24,493 nt of DNA from Porcipelethomonas sp964621265. GTDB taxonomy: Bacteria > Bacillota > Clostridia > Oscillospirales > Ruminococcaceae. Under the pieces are notes generated by a model, which had not been told where the DNA came from, did not search any database, and worked only from the letters and a program-made list of their open reading frames with translations. The stretch is taken from NCBI GenBank assembly GCA_964621265.1, contig CAZULQ010000029.1:1-24493 (forward strand), given 5' to 3'. A program made the translations under genes and the position numbers. Below, one piece after another: positions 7,522 to 14,859 of the stretch. The stretch's first letter is position 1; the number at the start of each line of letters is the position of its first letter.

Positions 7522-8538
7522 ATGGCACAGGATATTGGTATTGACCTTGGTACCGCAAACATTGTTATTGCAGTAAACGGCAAAGGTGTGGTTTTAAATG
7601 AACCATCAGTTATTGCGGTGAATAAGAGAACAAATAAAATTTTGGCAGTCGGAAAAAAAGCTTACAGAATGGTTGGCAAGTCGCCTGAATACATAGACGT
7701 AATTCGTCCGCTTTCATGCGGTGTAATTTCCGATGATGAAATGACACAGTGTCTTATAAGGGAATTTGTAAGAAAAGCAAGCGGTCACAGACTTGTAAAG
7801 CCGAGAATTGTAATCTGCGTACCTTCTTTTATAACTGACGTTGAAAGCCGTGCAGTAGTTGAGGCGGCAATGAACGCAGGTTCAAGAAAGGTTTACCTGA
7901 TTCAGGAACCTATTGCTGCTATGCTTGGTGCAGGCGTTAATATGTCAAAGGCTAGAGGACACCTTGTTGTAGATATCGGCGGCGGTACAACTGATGTTGC
8001 TGTTGTTTCAATGAATGGTGTTGTAACTTCACGTTCTATTAAAACAGCAGGAAATCTTATTGACCAGGCTATAATCAGCTACATGCAGAAAAGGCACAAG
8101 CTTCTCATAGGAGAAAGAACCGCTGAACAGATAAAGAAGGAACTTACAAATCTCTATGACCCGAGCGATGATGTAAGAATGAATGTTGGCGGACGCAATC
8201 TTATGAAGGGCTTACCTGAGATGATTAATATTAGTGAGCACGAGGTTTTTGACGCAATTGAAGACGAAATCTTTGAAATTGTTGATACAATAAGAAACCT
8301 TCTTGAAGATACACCTCCTGAGCTTGTCGGCGATATCTATGAAAACGGTATTCTGCTTACAGGTGGCGGTGCACTTCTTGGCGGCATTGATAAGCTTATC
8401 AACAGAACTCTTGGTGTTAAATGTAATATCGCCAAGGACCCGACAGGTTGTGTTGCAAGAGGTACAGTTCAGGCGTTCAAGCGACTTGACAGTCTCCTTG
8501 ATGGCTTTGAAAATGTTGCACTTTATCAGTATAAATAA
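7522..8538 (+). CDS. mreB: MreB/Mbl-family actin-like cell-shape protein
   Basis: A 338-residue bacterial actin of normal length. The phosphate-1 motif GIDLGTAN is at residues 6-13, the phosphate-2 motif VDIGGGTTD is in the middle, and the adenosine motif LLTGGGALLGG is near residue 280. MreB proteins polymerise on the inner face of the membrane and guide lateral wall synthesis. Only 6 bases separate it from comFC, with AAAAGGAATGA ahead of the start, so it is the last gene of the operon. mreC and mreD, the usual partners, are absent, so this may be an Mbl or MreBH-like paralogue rather than the principal mreB. A strong hairpin terminator follows. Confidence 0.9.
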   Translation: MAQDIGIDLGTANIVIAVNGKGVVLNEPSVIAVNKRTNKILAVGKKAYRMVGKSPEYIDVIRPLSCGVISDDEMTQCLIREFVRKASGHRLVKPRIVICVPSFITDVESRAVVEAAMNAGSRKVYLIQEPIAAMLGAGVNMSKARGHLVVDIGGGTTDVAVVSMNGVVTSRSIKTAGNLIDQAIISYMQKRHKLLIGERTAEQIKKELTNLYDPSDDVRMNVGGRNLMKGLPEMINISEHEVFDAIEDEIFEIVDTIRNLLEDTPPELVGDIYENGILLTGGGALLGGIDKLINRTLGVKCNIAKDPTGCVARGTVQAFKRLDSLLDGFENVALYQYK

Positions 8539-8544
8539 AATTAA

Positions 8545-8578
8545 GACTCCTTTAGAATTAACTAAAGGAGTCATTTTT
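8545..8578. terminator. Bidirectional terminator between convergent genes
   Basis: An 11-bp perfect stem, GACTCCTTTAG (8545-8555) with CTAAAGGAGTC (8562-8572), loop AATTAA. T-rich tracts lie on both sides (8574-8578 on plus; T-rich complement of 8533-8543 on minus), so it can end both the mreB operon and the lipoprotein gene. Confidence 0.88.
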
Positions 8579-9654
8579 CAGTCATCTGAAACTATACCAT
8601 TGTCTTTTACTGCGCAATAACATTCAAGCTGATGAGAATATAAAGTCGCAACATTGTATTCCCCTATTCTGTCTGTAACACAGTAGCTGTCATGTTCGCT
8701 ATCATTTGTAAATCTGATAATGCCGCATTTTTCACCGTCATTCGGAAGCTTGTCGCTTTCAAAGAATACCGTAACCCTACTATCCGATTTTGGAATACGA
8801 TAAAAGTTTGTGCAAACATTTGATGAGTTTGATATATCCCATCTGTTTATAATATCATCAATGCCGTATTCGTATATCTCCAAAGGCGTATTGTCTTCTG
8901 TAACATAGTACATATCCCCGACGTTATAGATTTCAGGCTTATAGTAAGTATAACCATCATGATTGTATGTTACAGCTTCATTGATATACATTGCGTATTC
9001 AAACTTATAGTTTTCTTCTGTCAAATCACCATATATTGTATTCTTGTCATAAAAATTATTATCTTTATAGGAATAGATTGCGCATTCACTTTCCGAAAAC
9101 AATTCAGAAATATATGCTTCATCCAATGCTGATAAATCAGCGTTTTCAGGATAGCAAACACGGCAGACAGCATCAGAATCAAGTATATCGTCCAGGTTTT
9201 CGCCATCGTAGTATTCTTCAGTCATAAGATAATACTTATGTTCATCGGAAGATTCAGTTTCGAATGTATTATAAATAATAAAATCATCGCATTTAGCGTC
9301 AACTATTTCATTAAGCCGGTCTTTTATATCGTCTGTAATAGTTTCCTGCTGATAATTGTCTCTGCCGTCTGTATTTTCTTCCTCGCCGTCAATATAAACC
9401 GTAAATTCGGTATCGTCATACTCCATTGTTACAAAAACATATCCGTTAAACGTAGGTCCGAACAATCCGCCGTAGGAATCGACCTCAGTTTCAATGACAT
9501 CTGCTTCAAAACCGTATTTTTCTTCAATATAAGCAAGAGCATTTTCTTCTGCTCTTGAGGAGTTATCCTCATTTATTTTTCGTTGTTCCTTGCTTACACA
9601 GCCTACGAGTGTTGACAACACAGTTAATGCAAGCAAAACTGCTACACGTTTCAT
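8578..9654 (-). CDS. Putative lipoprotein, unknown function
   Basis: A 358-residue predicted lipoprotein. A short basic start (MKR) and hydrophobic stretch end in the lipobox LVGC, with Cys19 as the lipidated residue. The mature part is very acidic and rich in Tyr and Asp, typical of exported proteins of this group; no enzymatic motif is visible. Residues about 40-75 (EKYGFEADVIE, VFVTMEYDD) resemble a common but uncharacterised module of clostridial lipoproteins. A strong AAGGAGG ribosome site lies at 9659-9665. It begins 54 bases after the pseudokinase gene, with a hairpin terminator in between and no clear promoter of its own, so expression is probably by read-through from the upstream gene. 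A role linked to the PASTA protein is possible but only inferred from position. Confidence 0.8.
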   Translation of the reverse strand: MKRVAVLLALTVLSTLVGCVSKEQRKINEDNSSRAEENALAYIEEKYGFEADVIETEVDSYGGLFGPTFNGYVFVTMEYDDTEFTVYIDGEEENTDGRDNYQQETITDDIKDRLNEIVDAKCDDFIIYNTFETESSDEHKYYLMTEEYYDGENLDDILDSDAVCRVCYPENADLSALDEAYISELFSESECAIYSYKDNNFYDKNTIYGDLTEENYKFEYAMYINEAVTYNHDGYTYYKPEIYNVGDMYYVTEDNTPLEIYEYGIDDIINRWDISNSSNVCTNFYRIPKSDSRVTVFFESDKLPNDGEKCGIIRFTNDSEHDSYCVTDRIGEYNVATLYSHQLECYCAVKDNGIVSDD

Positions 9655-9661
9655 ATATCCT

Positions 9662-9698
9662 CCTTAAAATAAAGCCTGTTGCGTATACAACAGGCTTT
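9662..9698 (-). terminator. Intergenic hairpin terminator after the pseudokinase gene
   Basis: A perfect 11-bp stem, AAAGCCTGTTG (9671-9681) with CAACAGGCTTT (9688-9698), loop of 6. On the minus strand it is followed by TTTATTTTA. It sits between the pseudokinase stop and the lipoprotein ribosome site, so it could lower expression of the second gene. Confidence 0.8.
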
Positions 9699-9708
9699 TG
9701 CGTTATAA

Positions 9709-11616
9709 TTATTCAACTAAAATATCAGGCGGTGCCTCAGTAGGTGCCTCTGTCGGCGGCGCTTCTGTAGGTGCCTCAGTAGGTGCTTCTGTAGGTGGGT
9801 CTGTAGGCGCTTCTGTAGGTGCCTCTGTTATTTCAGGATTGCTTGCATATGTGACTGTAACAACGTCATTAGCAGTAATACTGATTTCCTCACCGGCATC
9901 AGGTTCAACAGAAATTACATAACCATCTTCGTAGTCGTAGTCGATTTCTGTAACTTCAGTATACTCAATATCAAGCTTCTTAAGCTTCTTGATATATTCC
10001 TTGAACGTAAGACCTACATAGTCAGGAACTTCAACAGTTTCCTCACCCTTACTTACCTTAACTTCGATTTTCTGACCTTCCTTGATTTTTTCGCCCTTTT
10101 CAATTTCCTGCCAGTAAATCAAACCGTCTTCGTAGTCAGCGTTATATTCAAATTCTGCATCAATCTTGATTTTGTACTTTTCTTCAATCTTTGACTTGAT
10201 ATCTTCATACTTCTGACCAACAAGGTTAGGCATTTTATTTTCAGCCTTTTTGTCCTCATCTTCGTCTTCTGGCTCGGTTTCCTCAGTTTCCTCTTCAGTA
10301 GCCTCTACAATATTATCAGCAACTGAGCTTTCCTCACTTGTATATGAATCATGAATTCTTGTATTATTATCATTTGAGAATATCTGCATAAAGAGAATTA
10401 CTATTACAAGTATAATAGCTACAAGCAGAATACCGATAATAAGCGGAATTTTAATCTTGTCAAATGTTGAATCATCGTCGTCATTCACATCGACCTGACC
10501 ATCATCGTAATCATAATCGTCATAGTCATCATAGTCGTAATCATCATATCCGTCGTCGTAATATTCATCATTCTGACCAAAATCTTCAGGATATACAGGA
10601 CTTTCAAATGTACCGTTTCTTGAAATCATTATTGTCTGAGTCTGACTTAATCCGACTGCAGGCTGATCAAAGAGTGCTGTAACAAGTTCAGTGATAGTCT
10701 TGATTCTGTAATCGCCGTCAAGACTCATGCCCTTCATTATAACATCTGAAACATGCTTTGGAATATTCGGATTCAGTTCCTGAGGAGTATAGAGATTATC
10801 TCTTTCCATTCTGATGCTTGCAGGTTCAGGTTTAGAACCTGTCAGAATACGGTAAAGTACTGCACAGATACCGTATACGTCTGTCCATGTGCCCTGTCTG
10901 CTTGCTGCGGAATACTGTTCAGGTGCTGCATAGCCTTCAAATATTTCAGTCTTAAGTTCTGTATTTACAGTTCTGACCGCGGAAATACAGAAATCTGTAA
11001 GCTTGAGTTCACCCTTATCTGTAAGATAAATAGTCTCAGGACTGATACCTCTGTGTATAACACCGGCATTATGAACAAGACTGAGTGTTGTGAAAAGCGG
11101 TGGGAACATTGCTGAAACTTCGCTCCAGCTGAGTTCGCCTGCATTCTGTTTTAAATAATCAATAAGCTTTATACCGTCAATGAATTCATACACGGCATAA
11201 GTAGTGTTATTTTCTGAGAAAAGGTCAAGAGTCGGAGAAAGATGACTACTAAGACTTCTCATTTTTGCAAGTGATTTATTAAGCTCCGTATATTCAGCCA
11301 TAAGAGCCTTATACTGAGCGAGATTGTTATAATTTACACTTATAGTTGGCTTACCCTTAACACGAACGCAAAGGCCTTCAGGCATGTATTCATTGAGAAG
11401 AACCTTGCAGCTTACTGCTGTATCATATGCGATATAAGTTGCGCCCTGACCGTTTGCATTAAGAAGCTTTCCGACAAGATAGCGTTCATGAATAACAGTT
11501 CCGGGTAATATATAAGACGGAAGTGACGGGGTATTCTCTACATATCCGCAATTAGGGCATACTCGTGATGCGCCTTTATTTTCCATGCACCCCATGCACA
11601 GCTTCTTTTCTACCAT
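9709..11616 (-). CDS. Membrane PASTA protein with a degenerate Ser/Thr kinase domain (predicted pseudokinase)
   Basis: A 635-residue protein. In order: a zinc ribbon (Cys7, 10, 20, 23); a kinase-like domain at about 42-315; an extremely acidic Asp/Tyr tract (349-383); one membrane helix (388-412); an acidic linker; two PASTA domains (about 461-525 and 527-592); and a TEAP-repeat tail (597-630). The kinase fold is recognisable (APE at 231-233, DVYG at 246-249), but three key residues are lost. The ATP lysine of VAIK is Asn75, the catalytic Asp of HRD is Gly190, the metal-binding Asn is Thr195, and DFG reads DFC (208-210). PASTA kinases sense muropeptides or lipid II and phosphorylate division and wall proteins. 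This one is more likely a sensor or scaffold without catalysis. Ribosome site GGAGGT at 11622-11627. Confidence 0.88.
   Translation of the reverse strand: MVEKKLCMGCMENKGASRVCPNCGYVENTPSLPSYILPGTVIHERYLVGKLLNANGQGATYIAYDTAVSCKVLLNEYMPEGLCVRVKGKPTISVNYNNLAQYKALMAEYTELNKSLAKMRSLSSHLSPTLDLFSENNTTYAVYEFIDGIKLIDYLKQNAGELSWSEVSAMFPPLFTTLSLVHNAGVIHRGISPETIYLTDKGELKLTDFCISAVRTVNTELKTEIFEGYAAPEQYSAASRQGTWTDVYGICAVLYRILTGSKPEPASIRMERDNLYTPQELNPNIPKHVSDVIMKGMSLDGDYRIKTITELVTALFDQPAVGLSQTQTIMISRNGTFESPVYPEDFGQNDEYYDDGYDDYDYDDYDDYDYDDGQVDVNDDDDSTFDKIKIPLIIGILLVAIILVIVILFMQIFSNDNNTRIHDSYTSEESSVADNIVEATEEETEETEPEDEDEDKKAENKMPNLVGQKYEDIKSKIEEKYKIKIDAEFEYNADYEDGLIYWQEIEKGEKIKEGQKIEVKVSKGEETVEVPDYVGLTFKEYIKKLKKLDIEYTEVTEIDYDYEDGYVISVEPDAGEEISITANDVVTVTYASNPEITEAPTEAPTDPPTEAPTEAPTEAPPTEAPTEAPPDILVE
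9727..9828 (-). repeat. 12-bp minisatellite encoding a TEAP-repeat tail
   Basis: Imperfect repeats of a 12-base unit encode Thr-Glu-Ala-Pro with variants Thr-Asp-Pro-Pro and extra Pro, residues 597-630 of the pseudokinase. On the plus strand the units read as GGTGCYTCWGTA-like blocks. Such Pro-rich tails may cross or contact the cell wall. Confidence 0.85.
10468..10572 (-). repeat. Asp/Tyr low-complexity tract next to the membrane helix
   Basis: Residues 349-383 of the pseudokinase are nearly all Asp and Tyr, encoded by repeated GAT/GAC and TAT/TAC codons. The tract lies between the kinase-like domain and the membrane helix, so it faces the cytoplasm. Confidence 0.85.
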
Positions 11617-11808
11617 TGCTTACCTCCGTAAGTTTATCATTAAATTTTTATGTACCTTAAATTATTTTATCAGTTATCAGGACTAATGTCAATATCTTAA
11701 GCAATTAATTACCGTTTTCTATCCTAATTGTATTATTTCTGTAATATTTTTTTGTGTTTTTAAAGAGTTTTCGCTGTAATTCTGTAAATTTTAATCCTAA
11801 AATCACAC
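11617..11808. other. 192-bp intergenic region between two minus-strand operons
   Basis: It holds the pseudokinase promoter and ribosome site. Downstream of the gene at 11809 I find no convincing terminator, only a weak ATTTTA/TAAAAT hairpin near 11789-11806 and A/T-rich sequence. Some transcription could therefore run from the murD operon into the pseudokinase gene. Confidence 0.5.
11664..11692 (-). promoter_or_regulatory. Promoter of the pseudokinase gene
   Basis: On the minus strand, TTGACA (11687-11692), a 17-bp spacer and TAAAAT (11664-11669), with an extended TG. It is about 48 bases before the start codon. Confidence 0.8.
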
Positions 11809-13077
11809 TTAAAGAGTTACAAGATTGCGGTCAATCATTTCCTGTGCGGCAAGCATTACACCAATTTTTCCGCTTGTATATGTAATTCCGCCCTGCATCC
11901 ATGCGGCATATGGGTCACGAAGCGGAGCGTCTGCGGAAAGCTCGATTGAAGCGCCCATGTTAAAGGCTCCTGCCGCCATAATTACCTGACTTTCATATCC
12001 CGGCATATCCCAAGGCTCCGGAGTTACGAATGAATCAACAGGCGCACCCTTCTGAATACCGCAGCAGAATGCCTTGAGAAGCTCAGGGTCACCGAGCTTT
12101 ACAACAGTTATAATATCGCCTCTTGTTTCATCCTGTTTCGGGAAACATTCAAAGCCGAGGAGACTGAAAAGTGAAGCCGCAAAATCAGCGGTTTTCTTTG
12201 CATTTGCAACAACATCGGGTGCCATGAAAAGCCCTAAGAACATTTCCTTGTTCTGAGAAAGTGTGCATCCGACTTCCTTTCCCATGCCAACGCATGTAAG
12301 ACGATATGCGCAAAGCTCGATGAGGTCACTTCTGCCGGCGATGTATCCGCCTGTCTGGGCGATACCGCCACCTGCGTTTTTGATAAGTGAGCCAATTATG
12401 ATATCGGCACCTGCCTGGGTAGGCTCAATTTTTTCGACAAACTCACCATAGCAGTTGTCAACCATGATTATGGCGTCTGGATTTGTTTTTCTGACAGCTT
12501 CAGACATTTTTCTGATATCCTCGGCAGTAAAGGCAGGTCTGAGCGAATATCCTCTTGAACGCTGTATATAAGCTACCTTTGCGCCCTTGACCTTTTCTGA
12601 AATAAGCTCATAATCAGGAGTGCCATCCTCTTTTAAATCAACCTGGTCATATATTATACCATAATCTGTAAGTGAACCGTTTCCATTTTCACCTCTTATA
12701 CCGATTACTTCTTCAAGTGTGTCATATGGTGAACCTGTAATTGAAACTATCTTGTCATCTTTTCTGAGAACACCCCAGAGAGCAGTTGAAAGAGCGTGAG
12801 TTCCCGAAACAAAATTATGTCTTACAAGAGCGTCTTCTGTTCCGAAAATTTCGGCATATACCTTGTCGAGCACTTCCCTGCCGATATCACCATAGCCATA
12901 ACCACTGCTTCCGTAAAAGCACTGTTCACTTACACGGTTATTGATAAATGCTGAAAGTACCTTTGCACCGTTATATTCCTTTATATCATCAATTGTGCTG
13001 AAATCGCACATCGCTTCTGCTTTTTCCGCAAGCTTCAAAAGCTCTGGACTGAACTTAAAAAAGTCGTAATTAGTCAT
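11809..13077 (-). CDS. Methionine gamma-lyase / aluminium-resistance family PLP enzyme
   Basis: A 422-residue fold-type I PLP protein of the aluminium-resistance family (PF06838 type), often named methionine gamma-lyase family protein or YnbB. The cofactor-phosphate loop VSGTHA lies at residues 90-95. Asp207 in VDNCYGEF should contact the pyridine nitrogen, and Lys233 in GSLIKNAGGG should form the Schiff base. These match the family; the substrate is probably a sulphur amino acid, but direct evidence is limited. Its start overlaps the acetyltransferase gene by 8 bases. It is the last gene of the five-gene murD operon, whose genes all overlap, so translation is probably coupled. No clear terminator follows. 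Confidence 0.88.
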   Translation of the reverse strand: MTNYDFFKFSPELLKLAEKAEAMCDFSTIDDIKEYNGAKVLSAFINNRVSEQCFYGSSGYGYGDIGREVLDKVYAEIFGTEDALVRHNFVSGTHALSTALWGVLRKDDKIVSITGSPYDTLEEVIGIRGENGNGSLTDYGIIYDQVDLKEDGTPDYELISEKVKGAKVAYIQRSRGYSLRPAFTAEDIRKMSEAVRKTNPDAIIMVDNCYGEFVEKIEPTQAGADIIIGSLIKNAGGGIAQTGGYIAGRSDLIELCAYRLTCVGMGKEVGCTLSQNKEMFLGLFMAPDVVANAKKTADFAASLFSLLGFECFPKQDETRGDIITVVKLGDPELLKAFCCGIQKGAPVDSFVTPEPWDMPGYESQVIMAAGAFNMGASIELSADAPLRDPYAAWMQGGITYTSGKIGVMLAAQEMIDRNLVTL

Positions 13078-13843
13078 TATACTGTAATTTTCCTTTCGTT
13101 ATAATCTCGTCTGTATACTCAGTTTTTTCAAGAACGAATTCTTCCGAAACCACCTTAAATCCTATTTCCCTGTAAAAGCTCTCACGTATATCAAGAGCGT
13201 AAAGAACAGCTGTTTTTCCCTGCTTGTTCAGATATTCCGCAAGCCATGTAAGGAATTTTCTTGCATAGCCGCTTCCCCTTGCTGAAACTTTTGTTGCAAC
13301 CTGGCTTACCAGTACATGTCCGTTTATATCATATGATAATGTTGCTGTTGTACAATCCTTATATGTAAGGACACGGCTTATTCCGTGTCTTACTCTGTGT
13401 GAAGTGTCCGCAAGCCAGAGAGGATAATCTGATAAATTCGGAAAGCCCTCTGTCAGAATTGCGTAAACATCATCAAGCCTTGGATTAAGATTTACATCAC
13501 TTTCCTCTATATCATGTTCACCTGACACAAGCTCAAAGGTTGTCCTGTGAAGCTGCATATATCCTTTGTTATCAATCATTCCTAAAGCAATCTGATTACC
13601 CTCAATGCGGAATGGATTATGCATACCTACAAACATATTAAGCTCATCAGTCTCAAAATCGTTTCCACAGATAAGCATGGTTGAGTTTATAATGAGTATG
13701 ATACTATTTCCGCTTTTATAAAACTTACAGAAATCATAATCTGTTCCGTATGCGTTCAGATAAGAAAGGATACGTCGGCCACAGCAGTTTGCAACAAGTA
13801 AATCAAAGGAAATTTCATCTTTGTTTTCAACCTGTTTTATCAT
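13070..13843 (-). CDS. GNAT-family N-acetyltransferase with an extended N-terminal domain
   Basis: A 257-residue protein. The C-terminal part (about residues 160-240) is a GNAT domain: a strand HVLVSQVATKVS, the acetyl-CoA pyrophosphate loop ARGSGYARKFL at 188-198, and the closing ESFYREIGFK motif at 221-230. The first 150 residues do not show a GNAT pattern that I recognise and may be a second, degenerate GNAT half or a substrate-selecting domain. The acceptor is unknown. The ATG overlaps the M42 peptidase stop in an ATGA arrangement, and the 3' end overlaps the next gene by 8 bases. The operon context (wall synthesis, aminopeptidases) hints at an amino acid or peptide acceptor, but this is only inference. 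Confidence 0.75.
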   Translation of the reverse strand: MIKQVENKDEISFDLLVANCCGRRILSYLNAYGTDYDFCKFYKSGNSIILIINSTMLICGNDFETDELNMFVGMHNPFRIEGNQIALGMIDNKGYMQLHRTTFELVSGEHDIEESDVNLNPRLDDVYAILTEGFPNLSDYPLWLADTSHRVRHGISRVLTYKDCTTATLSYDINGHVLVSQVATKVSARGSGYARKFLTWLAEYLNKQGKTAVLYALDIRESFYREIGFKVVSEEFVLEKTEYTDEIITKGKLQYND

Positions 13844-14859
13844 AAATCCATCACAGCCGCCTTTTCGATTATTGCATTGATAATATCATAGCATGCTTTA
13901 AGGTCGTGCTTGTCGGCAATGCATGACGGAGAGTGAAGATATCTGCATGGTGCAGAAACAGCAATTGTTTTGATTCCTGAACGGGCTGTATGAATTGCGC
14001 CGCTGTTGTTCCCGCCTGCAATTGTAGTTTTTGTCTGACATGGTATATTCTTTTCTTTTGCAAGTTCAAATGCCATGTCGTAAAGATCCTTGTCATACAT
14101 TGTGCTTCTGTCCATAAATGGAATGACAGCGCCCTTTCCAAGATGACATACCTGTTTTTTTGGTGCAACACAGTCAATGTCAGCGGCAGTTGTTGTTTCA
14201 ACTACTATTGCAATATCAGGATTTACGGTATAAGCTGCAGTTCTTGCACCTCTGAGCCCGATTTCTTCCTGAACGCTGAAGGTAAAGTGCATATCATACT
14301 TAAGTTCACTTTTTATCATATCAATAAGGAGCGCACAACCGAAACGGTCATCAATAGCCTTGGCTTTGATTGTATCATTGCCAAGGTCAACATATTCTGA
14401 AGCAAAGTATGCACAATCTCCAAGTCTTACATGCTTTTCTGCCTCTTCCTTATCAGCAGCACCGATATCAATGTAAAGAGAATCCATTTCAGGAGCGTTT
14501 TCCTTTTCATCGGCCGAGAGATTGTGTACTGCCTTGGCACCGACTACGCCGTAAAGACCATTGATTTTCACCTGTCTGCCGATGACAACTGACGGGTCAA
14601 CGCCGCCAACTTCTGCAAAAGTCAGAGTGCCGTCAGACTGGACTGATGTTACAATAAGTCCGACTTCGTCCATATGAGCATCAAGCATGATTTTATTTTT
14701 CGGTACTTCCTTACCTCTTTTAAATGCAATAATATTACCGAGCTTATCAACTGAATAGCCCGCATAATCCTTAATCTGTTCAATGATATATTCTCTGACG
14801 GCATGTTCACGTCCTGATGTACCATTTAATTCACAAAGTGTTTTTAAAGTATCAAACAT
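13840..14859 (-). CDS. M42-family metallo-aminopeptidase, paralogue 1
   Basis: A 339-residue M42 peptidase (glutamyl aminopeptidase/CelM/FrvX type), a cytoplasmic dinuclear-metal enzyme that usually assembles as a dodecamer and trims peptides. Visible ligands and catalytic residues: His62 and Asp64 (LDAHMDEVG), Asp170/171 (AIDDRFG), Glu198/199 (QEEIGLRGA) and His309 (RYLHSP). At the site where many family members have Asp, this one has Glu221 (VVETTTAAD); I believe a Glu also occurs in some clostridial members. The length is typical. It overlaps the upstream paralogue by 8 bases and the downstream gene by 4, and shares the murD promoter. Confidence 0.9.
   Translation of the reverse strand: MFDTLKTLCELNGTSGREHAVREYIIEQIKDYAGYSVDKLGNIIAFKRGKEVPKNKIMLDAHMDEVGLIVTSVQSDGTLTFAEVGGVDPSVVIGRQVKINGLYGVVGAKAVHNLSADEKENAPEMDSLYIDIGAADKEEAEKHVRLGDCAYFASEYVDLGNDTIKAKAIDDRFGCALLIDMIKSELKYDMHFTFSVQEEIGLRGARTAAYTVNPDIAIVVETTTAADIDCVAPKKQVCHLGKGAVIPFMDRSTMYDKDLYDMAFELAKEKNIPCQTKTTIAGGNNSGAIHTARSGIKTIAVSAPCRYLHSPSCIADKHDLKACYDIINAIIEKAAVMDL

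Noticed and set aside
8212..8620. Open frames antisense to and shifted from the mreB 3' end
   Set aside because: They cross the mreB coding region and the bidirectional terminator and show no protein-like features.
9727..9828. Possible CRISPR-like array
   Set aside because: The units are 12 bases, contiguous, without unique spacers, and in frame with a protein-coding repeat.
9698..9922. Plus-strand open frame coding a Gly-Ala-Ser-Val repeat
   Set aside because: It is the antisense reading of the TEAP repeats in the pseudokinase; the repeat composition alone keeps it open and it has no ribosome site.
13869..14400. Overlapping open frames on both strands inside the M42 peptidase gene
   Set aside because: They lie wholly within a well-supported peptidase with conserved motifs and lack recognisable domains or ribosome sites.
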